From NCBI GenBank assembly GCA_026713405.1, contig JAPOON010000291.1:1-6220 (forward strand): DNA of 6,220 nucleotides, written 5' to 3'. Of the stretch, positions 1 to 5,654 are shown piece by piece; within the stretch, counting starts at the first letter, position 1, and the number at the start of each line of letters is the position of its first letter. Made by a program: the position numbers and the translations under genes. The notes under the pieces were generated by a model. That model worked only from the letters and a program-made list of their open reading frames with translations, did not search any database and had not been told where the DNA came from. The stretch is from Gammaproteobacteria bacterium (GTDB lineage Bacteria; Pseudomonadota; Gammaproteobacteria; Pseudomonadales; Azotimanducaceae_A).

Positions 1-1
1 G

Positions 2-130
2 GCCGGCATCACCTTTGCAATCCGCGCCTGGGGCGGCTACCCGGACGGCATTGCCTTCGGCGTACTGATTGCCAACGCGGCCACCCCGTTTCTCGATGCG
101 CTCGGCCGGGGCCGGGTGCAAATTCGATGA
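2..130 (+). CDS. rnfD: RnfD (RsxD), C-terminal end only, electron transport complex membrane subunit
   Basis: Partial gene: its 5' part lies left of the window and only the last 42 codons plus TGA are visible. The peptide contains [15 protein letters not shown] followed by a TPFLDAL stretch. This is the typical end of RnfD, where a periplasm-proximal GYPDG loop leads into the last membrane helix and a short cytoplasmic end. RnfD belongs to the NqrB/RnfD family and is an integral membrane subunit carrying covalently bound FMN in the ion-pumping ferredoxin:NAD oxidoreductase. The FMN site is not in the visible part. The stop overlaps the rnfG start by 4 bases (ATGA). Identification rests on this C-terminal signature and on rnfG, rnfE and nth following directly. 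Confidence 0.9.
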   Translation, partial: AGITFAIRAWGGYPDGIAFGVLIANAATPFLDALGRGRVQIR

Positions 131-723
131 AACCGCTCGCGAGCCTCACCGCAATCGGCGCCCTCTGCGCCCTGCTGCTGGCGGGCCCCCACCGGTTCAC
201 CGCAGACGACATCGAGGCCAACCGCGATGCGCATGCGTGGCGGGTTGCCTTCGAACTCGTGGGTTCCGAGTTTCCGACAGCGGACCTGCGCTGGGACGGC
301 GACCGCCTCGAATTGCCCGATGGCGTTCGGTTGCAGCGCTCGTCGGTCAACGGCTACGCCGGCGAAATCGAGTTCCTCGCCGCGTTCCGGCCGGAGCCGG
401 GCGGGATGGACGCGCTGGCCGGCGTGCGCGTTACCCGTCACCGGGAGACGCCGGGGCTCGGCGACTTCATCGATACGGCGCGCAGCCCCTGGATTCACCA
501 GTTTTCGGACAAATTGCCCGACGATGTCGATGCCGTGACGGGGGCCACCATCACCAGCGAGGCCGTCAAGCGTGGCGTATCGGCGCTGCTGCGGCCTGTG
601 GCGGAGCCGCCGCTTCCCGACGAAACGGAAACCGCCCCACACGCGGTCCCGGCACGGGAAGCAACCGAAAGCGCGTTGACTCGGCCCGGTGCGAGCCCCG
701 CACAACCCGGAGACAATCCTTGA
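127..723 (+). CDS. rnfG: RnfG (RsxG), FMN-binding subunit of the Rnf complex
   Basis: This 198-residue protein is the membrane-anchored, periplasm-facing flavoprotein subunit of the Rnf/Rsx complex. Residues about 5-20 are a hydrophobic N-terminal anchor, shorter than usual. The FMN-binding domain shows GYAGEI (76-81), the HRETPGLGD block (105-113) and DAVTGAT (135-141). By the family consensus, FMN is attached through a phosphoester to the last threonine, T141, by an ApbE-type transferase. Compared with E. coli RsxG from memory, the segment between the conserved W122 and the TGAT motif is about 15-20 residues shorter. The tail after residue 150 is longer, rich in proline and acidic residues, and not recognisable. 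The start overlaps the rnfD stop by 4 bases and has no clear Shine-Dalgarno site, so translation is probably coupled. Confidence 0.92.
   Translation: MKPLASLTAIGALCALLLAGPHRFTADDIEANRDAHAWRVAFELVGSEFPTADLRWDGDRLELPDGVRLQRSSVNGYAGEIEFLAAFRPEPGGMDALAGVRVTRHRETPGLGDFIDTARSPWIHQFSDKLPDDVDAVTGATITSEAVKRGVSALLRPVAEPPLPDETETAPHAVPAREATESALTRPGASPAQPGDNP
709..713 (+). promoter_or_regulatory. Ribosome binding site deciding the TTG start of rnfE
   Basis: GGAGA lies 6 bases before TTG at 720. No ATG or GTG in this frame lies near the conserved N-terminus, so this site together with the TTGA overlap fixes the start. Confidence 0.7.
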
Positions 724-1346
724 GCACCGGCACCTTTGCTGCGGCCGCCATCGAGCGGAACCCCGCCTGGGCGCAACTGCTCGGCCTCTGCCCACTGCTG
801 GCCGTCAGCAACAGCCTGGTCAACGCCGTCGGGCTCGCGCTGGCCAGCGGGTTCGTGATGCTTGGCTCCAGCCTCACGATCTCGGTGCTGCGTGGGTGGA
901 TCCCCCATGCCGCGCGCCTCCCCTGTTTCGTACTCGTCATCGCCACGTTCACCACCATGAGCGTGCTGCTGCTGGAAGCCCACGCGTTCGACCTGTACCT
1001 TCGCGTCGCGCTCTTCATCCAGATCATCGTGTCCAACTGCATGATTCTCGGCCGCATCGAAGCCTTCGCCAGCCGCCAGCCCCCCGGGCAGGCCGCGCTC
1101 GATGCCCTGGGCACCGCCTGCGGATTCGCAATCGCCCTCATCGTCCTCGGTGGCGTGCGCGAACTGCTCGGCAACGGCACGCTGTTCGCCGGCATGTCGC
1201 AGCTGTTCGGCCCGGCCGTGGATGGATGGACCGTCGAGTTGTTCGCAAACGGGGGCCTGCTGGTCGCGCTGCTGCCACCGGGTGCTTTCCTGGTAGCCGG
1301 GCTGCTGCTGGGCATGGCCAACTGGATTCGCAGCGGCCGCCCATGA
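720..1346 (+). CDS. rnfE: RnfE (RsxE), polytopic membrane subunit of the Rnf complex
   Basis: This 208-residue polytopic inner-membrane protein of the NqrDE/RnfAE family pairs with RnfA in the core of the Rnf/Rsx complex. The motifs are the family's: NPAWAQLLGLCPLLAV (14-29), SNCMILGRIEAFA (105-117), LGGVRELLGNGTLF (143-156) and ALLPPGAF (183-190). C24 and C107 sit in the conserved half-helix motifs which, in solved Rnf/Nqr complexes, help ligate the intramembrane 2Fe-2S cluster shared with RnfA. About six hydrophobic segments are visible. The start is TTG at 720. It gives the correct N-terminus, overlaps the rnfG stop by 4 bases (TTGA) and has GGAGA at 709-713, 6 bases upstream. The frame stays open far upstream, but that part antisenses or shadows rnfG and is not homologous. 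Confidence 0.92.
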   Translation: MSTGTFAAAAIERNPAWAQLLGLCPLLAVSNSLVNAVGLALASGFVMLGSSLTISVLRGWIPHAARLPCFVLVIATFTTMSVLLLEAHAFDLYLRVALFIQIIVSNCMILGRIEAFASRQPPGQAALDALGTACGFAIALIVLGGVRELLGNGTLFAGMSQLFGPAVDGWTVELFANGGLLVALLPPGAFLVAGLLLGMANWIRSGRP

Positions 1347-1978
1347 ACAAGGTAAAACGAACCCGGATATTCGAACGGCTGCAGGCCAATGACCCCGAGC
1401 CGACGACGGAGCTGGAGTATCAGACGCCCTACGAACTGCTCGTCTCCGTGATCCTTTCGGCCCAGGCAACCGATGTCAGCGTCAACAAGGCGACAGAGGC
1501 ACTGTACAAGGTTGCCAATACGCCACAGGCGATGGTCGAACTGGGCGTCAGGAAACTGAAGAATTACATCCAGAGCATTGGCCTGTTCAACACCAAGGCC
1601 GAAAACATCGTCAAAACCAGCCGAATCCTCATCGAGCAACACGACGGCCAGGTCCCGGAAGACCGCGAGGCGCTCGAGGCACTGCCGGGCGTTGGCCGCA
1701 AGACCGCCAACGTGGTACTGAACACCGCCTTCGGCCAGCCGACCATGGCGGTGGACACCCACATCTTCCGGGTCGCCAACCGCACCCGCATCGCCCCCGG
1801 CAAGAACGTCCGCCAGGTAGAGGACCGCCTGGTGCGCTGGATTCCCAAGCCTTTCCTGAAAGACGCACACCACTGGCTCATACTGCACGGCCGCTACGTG
1901 TGCATCGCCAGGAGGCCCCGCTGCGGCTCCTGCCTGATCGAGGATCTCTGCGAGTTTCCGGACAAGATCGACGACTGA
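1343..1978 (+). CDS. nth: Endonuclease III (DNA glycosylase/AP lyase)
   Basis: At 211 residues, this matches E. coli Nth in length and numbering. It is a bifunctional base-excision-repair enzyme that removes oxidised pyrimidines and cleaves the abasic site by beta-elimination. LLVSVILSAQATD (32-44) is the conserved early helix segment. The helix-hairpin-helix LPGVGRKTANVVL (114-126) carries the Schiff-base lysine K120. VDTHIFRVANR (137-147) carries the catalytic aspartate D138. Four cysteines spaced C-X6-C-X2-C-X5-C (C187, C194, C197, C203) bind the 4Fe-4S cluster. All catalytic and cluster residues are present, so the enzyme should be active. The ATG overlaps the rnfE stop by 4 bases (ATGA). 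The rnf-nth linkage is the arrangement known from E. coli, where the glycosylase is co-transcribed with the Rsx complex. Confidence 0.97.
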   Translation: MNKVKRTRIFERLQANDPEPTTELEYQTPYELLVSVILSAQATDVSVNKATEALYKVANTPQAMVELGVRKLKNYIQSIGLFNTKAENIVKTSRILIEQHDGQVPEDREALEALPGVGRKTANVVLNTAFGQPTMAVDTHIFRVANRTRIAPGKNVRQVEDRLVRWIPKPFLKDAHHWLILHGRYVCIARRPRCGSCLIEDLCEFPDKIDD

Positions 1979-1984
1979 AACGCT

Positions 1985-2013
1985 TTGAGATGTACGGCAA
2001 ATTGCCGTACGAT
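1985..2013 (+). promoter_or_regulatory. Predicted sigma-70 promoter of the toxin-antitoxin operon
   Basis: TTGAGA (1985-1990, 5 of 6 to the -35 consensus) is separated by exactly 17 bases from TACGAT (2008-2013, 4 of 6 to the -10 consensus). It begins 6 bases after the nth stop and would place transcription initiation near 2020, about 20 bases before the antitoxin ATG. The match was made by eye; its position over a perfect palindrome strengthens it. Confidence 0.55.
1992..2010. promoter_or_regulatory. Perfect 19-base palindrome, probable toxin-antitoxin operator
   Basis: GTACGGCAAATTGCCGTAC has two 9-base arms around a central A. It fills the spacer of the predicted promoter and covers the first three bases of the -10 element, so a bound repressor would block RNA polymerase. 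Antitoxins of the DUF1778/GNAT class bind palindromes in their own promoters through an N-terminal ribbon-helix-helix domain, alone or with the toxin. The alternative is a hairpin terminator for nth, with an 8-base stem and 3-base loop. However, what follows is GATTATTCC rather than a T tract, so the operator reading is preferred. Confidence 0.65.
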
Positions 2014-2028
2014 TATTCCATTCGAGTC

Positions 2029-2032
2029 GAGG
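2029..2032 (+). promoter_or_regulatory. Ribosome binding site choosing the antitoxin start
   Basis: GAGG is spaced 8 bases from ATG at 2041. This favours 2041 over the in-frame ATG at 1990, which lies within the promoter/operator, and over the one at 2095, which would cut into the DNA-binding region. Confidence 0.6.
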
Positions 2033-2040
2033 TTCAGTCG

Positions 2041-2352
2041 ATGCTTTCCCACAACGATGCAACCAAACACATCAAGGAACCCCGTTCTGCCCGGATGGAA
2101 CAGCGCACGAAGCCCCACGTAAAGGAAACGATTCAGCGTGCGGCTACACTGCTCGGAGTAGACGAAACCGCGTTCGTAACAAATTCAGCGTATGAACGTG
2201 CCAGAGCGGCCATTGAAGATCACGAAAGAACCCTTCTTGCCCGCGAAGACCGCGCCGTATTTTTCGCCGCACTGGGGTCGCCTGCCGAACCCACGCAAGC
2301 ATTGCGCGAGGCTGTAGCGACGCATCGGCGCCTGATTAGCGATGGAGAGTGA
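2041..2352 (+). CDS. DUF1778 (TacA/KacA/AtaR-like) antitoxin
   Basis: This 103-residue protein is the probable antitoxin and autorepressor of the acetyltransferase toxin encoded immediately downstream. Residues about 15-58 (beta-strand PRSARMEQRT, then VKETIQRAATLLGVDETAFVTNSAYERA) fit a ribbon-helix-helix domain of the DUF1778 type. Residues about 60-98 (LLAREDRAVFFAALGSPAEP, then QALREAV) match the family's C-terminal segment, which wraps around and neutralises the GNAT toxin. The 11-base overlap with the toxin gene is typical of such operons and implies coupling. Regulation is probably by binding the palindrome at 1992-2010. The basic first 14 residues are poorly conserved. Two 60-base rows counted here are only about 50% G+C, against about 78% in one thiD row, consistent with acquisition. 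Family membership is from motif recognition, not a search. Confidence 0.88.
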   Translation: MLSHNDATKHIKEPRSARMEQRTKPHVKETIQRAATLLGVDETAFVTNSAYERARAAIEDHERTLLAREDRAVFFAALGSPAEPTQALREAVATHRRLISDGE

Positions 2353-2896
2353 CGACACCGAACCCCGCTTCTCGACTCAGGCACTCGATCCGAACCGGCA
2401 CGATCGCAGGGAATTCAGCAGCGGCGTTCCCCGAATCGACAATTTCCTGAAGCGAACCGCGAGAAAGCACCAGGCCGGCGATTTCACCCGCGTCTGGGTC
2501 GCCCGCGTCCCGGGCGAACGACAGGTGCTCGGATACTACGCAATTAACGCGCACACCGTCGAAGCCGGGGAATTTCCCGACAGCCTCCAAAAGGGAGCGC
2601 CGCGGCACGGCACCGTCCCGAGCGCCTACCTCTCCATGGTGGGTGTCGAACAGTCGGTTCAGGGGCGCGGGCTCGGCCGCGCGCTGGTAGTGGACGCTCT
2701 ACGGCGCATCGAAACCGCCTCGCGTACCGTCGGCACCAAGGCAGTTGTGCTGGACGTCATCGAAGACGGCGGCGCCGACGCGTTCCTGCGACGATTGAGG
2801 TTTTACGAGCGTTTGGGATTCGTCCCATTTCCGTCGCGGCCGAATCGAATGTTCATCACCATTTCCACCGTACGAGCGGCACTCGACCGGCGTTAG
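2342..2896 (+). CDS. GNAT-family toxin (TacT/KacT/AtaT-like acetyltransferase)
   Basis: This 184-residue GCN5-related acetyltransferase is the probable toxin of the module. Characterised relatives use acetyl-CoA to acetylate the amino group of aminoacyl-tRNAs and so stop translation; the tRNA preference here cannot be read from sequence. The signature FSSGVPRIDNFLKRTARKHQ (25-44) is the class-specific N-terminal block. It is followed by RVWVA and GYYAINAHTVE. The acetyl-CoA pyrophosphate loop is QGRGLG (107-112). FYERLGF (154-160) contains Y155, which aligns with the catalytic tyrosine of TacT-like toxins. All the key motifs are intact, so the toxin looks functional. The ATG at 2342 lies inside the end of the antitoxin gene. 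Its last 198 bases are overlapped, on the opposite strand, by the open frame of the amidohydrolase. Confidence 0.9.
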   Translation: MESDDTEPRFSTQALDPNRHDRREFSSGVPRIDNFLKRTARKHQAGDFTRVWVARVPGERQVLGYYAINAHTVEAGEFPDSLQKGAPRHGTVPSAYLSMVGVEQSVQGRGLGRALVVDALRRIETASRTVGTKAVVLDVIEDGGADAFLRRLRFYERLGFVPFPSRPNRMFITISTVRAALDRR

Positions 2897-4618
2897 CAAC
2901 TGCGGACCGGCGCGATTCGGGCTAGCAGCGCCGTGGCCAAGCACCCCGGAATCGTGGACGACAGCGCCTTCGAGCAGAGTCATCACGACGCCCACCTCGC
3001 CGATTTCCCTGACCGGGGTTTGGAACAGATCACGTTCGAGTACCGTCAAATCGGCAAGCTTGCCGGGCTCGATTGTCCCTACCTGGTCTTCCTGGTGCAT
3101 CACGTACGCCCCGTTCCGGGTGTAGGCGGCCAGCATCGTCTCCAGGGATACCTGTTCGGCCGGGCTCAATACGCCCTCGATCTCGCCGGCTGCGTCCTGC
3201 CGGGTGACCGCGGTTTCGATTGCCTCAAGGGGGTTCAGCGACGAGACAGACCAGTCGCTGCCGCCGGCGATCAGGCCGCCGGCGCGTTCGATGGAACCGA
3301 GCGGGTACATGCGTTGCACCCGGTCCGGCCCCACGGCCGGCAGGTTGACGTCGGTGATGTAGGTGTCCGGATAGGCCCACAAAGACTGGAAGTTGGCCAC
3401 TACACCAAGTTCCGCAAAGCGTGCGTGGTCCGCTTCGTCGATGAGTTGCAGATGGGAGATGTGGTGCCGGTTGTTCCGGGCGCCGTTCTCGCGCCGGGCG
3501 TGTTCCACCGCGTCCAGGGCGGCGCGCACGGCGCGGTCGCCGATGGCGTGGAAGTGTACCTGCACATTCCGGGCGTCGAGATCCGTCACGGTGGCGTTCA
3601 GTGTTTCCGGCGCCTGCAGCAGCATGCCCGAAGCGCCGTCGCGCCCGATATAGGGTTCCAGCAACGCGGCGGTCTCCCCCTCCAGAACCCCGTCGACGAA
3701 AATCTTGGCTGCATCCAGGCGAATGCGCTTGCCGGTACCCCGGTCCTCCGGCGTGATGAGGTCGCGGTTCGCCAGGCCAATGGGGTTTTCTCCGATCGTC
3801 ACCGACGCGACCAGCCGCGCGGTCAACGCGCCTTCGGCCTCGAGGGCGCGGTAGGCGTCCAGTTCCCAGTCCGAGACTGCCGCTTCCACCATGGAGGTGA
3901 TGCCCAGGCGATTGGCCAGGCGAATCGCCTCGCGGGTGGCGTCCACGCGCTGTTCGAGGGTCAGCACCGGCACAATCGCCTCGACCATCGCCTGCGCCGT
4001 TTCGCGCAGGGTGCCGGAGGGTTCGCCGTCTTCGTTCCGCTCGATGATGCCGTGCGACGGGTTCGGTGTTTCGCTCTCGATGCCGGCCAGCGTCAGCGCC
4101 CGCGAATTGGCCCAGGAGGAGTGGCCGTCCTCGCCGCGCAGAAACATCGGCCGCGCCGCATTGATGCCGTCCAGCAGTTCCTTGCCCGGATTGGCTTCGG
4201 CAAAGAGCGACAGGTTCCAGCCGCCGCCGACCAGCCACTCGCCCTCCGGCAGCCCGTCGTCGCACGACGCCACCTTGCCCAGCAACGCTTCGACGCTTGA
4301 CGATCCCGCCAGGTCGCATTGCGATATCTGGATGCCGCCGTACATCGGGTGCACGTGCGCGTCGTGGAATCCCGGCAGCATCATGCGCCCGGCCAGGTCG
4401 ATGGTGGGGCCGGCCCAAGCGCCGGTTACTTCGGCGTCGGAGCCCACGGCGGCGATACGCCCTTCCCTTATGGCCACCGCCTCAGCCCAGGGCGCAGCAT
4501 CGTTAACGGTGTAGACGCGGCCGGAAACGAATATCAGGTCTGCCTGCTGAACGCCGGTTCCGCAGGCGCACAGAACCGGCAAGGCGAAAAGAAACGTCAA
4601 TCGGGCGGCAATGTTCAT
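2699..4618 (-). CDS. YtcJ-like amidohydrolase (amidohydrolase family 3), predicted lipoprotein with an unusual C-terminal run-on
   Basis: The product is a 639-residue metal-dependent hydrolase; its substrate is unknown, and relatives are often labelled as acting on amides or as formamidase-like. The N-terminus is a lipoprotein signal: a hydrophobic stretch (7-18) ends in LCAC, with C19 as the likely lipidated residue, placing the enzyme in the periplasm or on a membrane. A small beta domain (27-80) is followed by the barrel: HVH metal ligands (H88, H90), KIFVDG with K305 as the possible bridging lysine, HFHAIGD (355-361), HHISHLQL (385-392) and GSDWSVSSLNPLEA (453-466) with D455. GKLADLTVLERD (519-530) begins the closing strand region. 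The domain ends near residue 555 (about position 2950). No stop occurs until 2699, so an 83-residue unrelated tail follows, of which residues 575-639 are antisense to the toxin gene. The start at 4616-4618 was chosen because it yields the signal peptide. The frame also stays open upstream, antisense to thiD, but that part shows no homology. Confidence 0.85.
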   Translation of the reverse strand: MNIAARLTFLFALPVLCACGTGVQQADLIFVSGRVYTVNDAAPWAEAVAIREGRIAAVGSDAEVTGAWAGPTIDLAGRMMLPGFHDAHVHPMYGGIQISQCDLAGSSSVEALLGKVASCDDGLPEGEWLVGGGWNLSLFAEANPGKELLDGINAARPMFLRGEDGHSSWANSRALTLAGIESETPNPSHGIIERNEDGEPSGTLRETAQAMVEAIVPVLTLEQRVDATREAIRLANRLGITSMVEAAVSDWELDAYRALEAEGALTARLVASVTIGENPIGLANRDLITPEDRGTGKRIRLDAAKIFVDGVLEGETAALLEPYIGRDGASGMLLQAPETLNATVTDLDARNVQVHFHAIGDRAVRAALDAVEHARRENGARNNRHHISHLQLIDEADHARFAELGVVANFQSLWAYPDTYITDVNLPAVGPDRVQRMYPLGSIERAGGLIAGGSDWSVSSLNPLEAIETAVTRQDAAGEIEGVLSPAEQVSLETMLAAYTRNGAYVMHQEDQVGTIEPGKLADLTVLERDLFQTPVREIGEVGVVMTLLEGAVVHDSGVLGHGAASPNRAGPQLLTPVECRSYGGNGDEHSIRPRRKWDESQTLVKPQSSQERVGAAVFDDVQHNCLGADGTRGGFDAP

Positions 4619-4840
4619 CCGATTTACTCTACGCGCTGACGTCGCACATTGAAACGAGGCCGCTCGTTCGCACAGCGAAAAGCGAACCGCGGTCCACCGG
4701 CGCCCGCCATACCATCGAAAAGACCTTTCCGCTGACCGGTGCCGCACGCGAGAATAGCCCCTCGGCCCAACTCCATCAGACATGAGCGGGCGATTCGGGC
4801 ACAGACAGATGGTACCGATGCGAATTCGGGCGCCGACGGC
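4619..4840. other. Divergent intergenic region between the amidohydrolase gene and thiD
   Basis: These 222 bases separate two outward-facing genes and should hold both promoters. No convincing -35/-10 pair was found on either strand, and no TPP riboswitch core was recognised upstream of thiD. The clearest structure is the inverted repeat at 4653-4668. Short frames run through it on both strands but show no recognisable protein. Confidence 0.6.
4653..4668. repeat. Short inverted repeat in the divergent promoter region
   Basis: AACGAG and CTCGTT form perfect 6-base arms around a GCCG loop. A second small inverted repeat, TTCGC-ACA-GCGAA, starts at the right arm (4667-4679), sharing its last two bases. 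The position, 35-50 bases upstream of the amidohydrolase start, would suit a regulator site for that gene, but nothing identifies a binding protein. It could also be chance in G+C-rich DNA. Confidence 0.35.
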
Positions 4841-5641
4841 ATGAAAGCGATCCTCACGGTCGCCGGATCCGACAGCAGCGGCGGGGCCGGCATTCAGGCA
4901 GACCTCAAGACCATTGCGGCCAACGGCGCCTACGGGCTGACGGTGGTCACGGCAGTCACCGCCCAGAACGCCCGGGCGGTAAACGCCTCCATGCCCGTTA
5001 CCGCGAACCTCATCGCCGCTCAGTTCGCCGCGGTCTTCGAAGCGTTTGACATCGCCGCCGTGAAGAGCGGCATGCTCGTCGACCGCGAGCGGACCGCGGC
5101 GGTCGCCGAAGAATTCAGGAACCGGGGCGCGCCCAACTACGTACTCGACCCGGTAATCACCTCGAGCTCCGGCTATCCGCTGCTCGAACCGGAAGCCGTC
5201 GCCGTCATGCTCGACGATCTGGCGCCCATGGCGAAACTGGTGACGCCCAACGTGCCCGAACTCGAACTGATGACAGGCCGGCCGGTGCGCACCCTGGCAG
5301 ACGCCCGCGCCGCCGCGCACGTGCTGATCGATCGCGGCTGTCGAGCCGTACTCGTAAAGGGTGGCCATCTTGACGCGGCGCCGGCCACGGACCTGCTGGT
5401 CACACCCGGCATGGAACAGGCATTCGCCGGTGATTTTATTCCCACGGCAGGCGCCAGCGGCACGGGCTGCGCCTACTCGTCGGCCATCGCCACCTTTCTG
5501 GGCCGCGGCGAGAACCTGATCGATGCCATCGACAAGGCGAAAGGCTACGTTACCGCCGCGATCCGGCATGGTCCGGCGGTGGGCCGGGAAGCTGGCCCCA
5601 TGGACCACTTCCATGCCGTGCGCCGCGAAAAACAGGAATAG
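4841..5641 (+). CDS. thiD: Hydroxymethylpyrimidine/phosphomethylpyrimidine kinase
   Basis: This 266-residue ribokinase-fold enzyme, the length of E. coli ThiD, phosphorylates HMP to HMP-P and then to HMP-PP for coupling with thiazole phosphate in thiamine synthesis (cytoplasm). Motifs are AGSDSSGGAGIQADLKT (8-24), which binds the pyrimidine; VLDPV (101-105); SGYPLL (110-115); TPNVPE (135-140); VLVKGGH (170-176); and the anion-hole/catalytic GTGC (207-210) with C210. GPMDHFHAV (252-260) is the usual family end. The histidine normally before GTGC is a serine here (S206). The start at 4841 was chosen because family homology begins at MKAILTVAGSDSSGG; the upstream in-frame ATG at 4739 would add 34 unrelated residues. 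No good Shine-Dalgarno site is visible. No other thiamine gene lies in the window. Confidence 0.93.
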   Translation: MKAILTVAGSDSSGGAGIQADLKTIAANGAYGLTVVTAVTAQNARAVNASMPVTANLIAAQFAAVFEAFDIAAVKSGMLVDRERTAAVAEEFRNRGAPNYVLDPVITSSSGYPLLEPEAVAVMLDDLAPMAKLVTPNVPELELMTGRPVRTLADARAAAHVLIDRGCRAVLVKGGHLDAAPATDLLVTPGMEQAFAGDFIPTAGASGTGCAYSSAIATFLGRGENLIDAIDKAKGYVTAAIRHGPAVGREAGPMDHFHAVRREKQE

Positions 5642-5654
5642 CAATTCGCTCCGG

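Noticed and set aside
69..719. Upstream extension of the rnfE frame to position 69
   Set aside because: This part overlaps rnfG in another frame and is arginine/alanine-rich low-complexity translation. RnfE homology starts at the TTG at 720.
1990..2040. Earlier in-frame ATG (1990) as the antitoxin start
   Set aside because: It lies within the -35/operator region and has no ribosome binding site, while ATG 2041 has GAGG at good spacing.
495..2062. Long minus-strand frames across rnfG, rnfE and nth
   Set aside because: They are antisense to three well-identified genes and show no motifs of their own.
2897..2950. Bidirectional terminator between the toxin and amidohydrolase genes
   Set aside because: Only a GGCGC...GCGCC pairing with a long loop is present and no T tract follows on either strand.
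2933..4300. Large plus-strand open frame within the amidohydrolase gene
   Set aside because: It is the antisense shadow of a gene with clear catalytic motifs, and its translation has no recognisable domain.
4739..4840. N-terminal extension of ThiD from the ATG at 4739
   Set aside because: The 34 added residues do not resemble ThiD, whose homology starts at 4841. The length of 266 matches the family.
4619..4840. TPP riboswitch upstream of thiD
   Set aside because: I searched by eye for the conserved CTGAGA and ACCTGATCTGG-like core on both strands and found neither.
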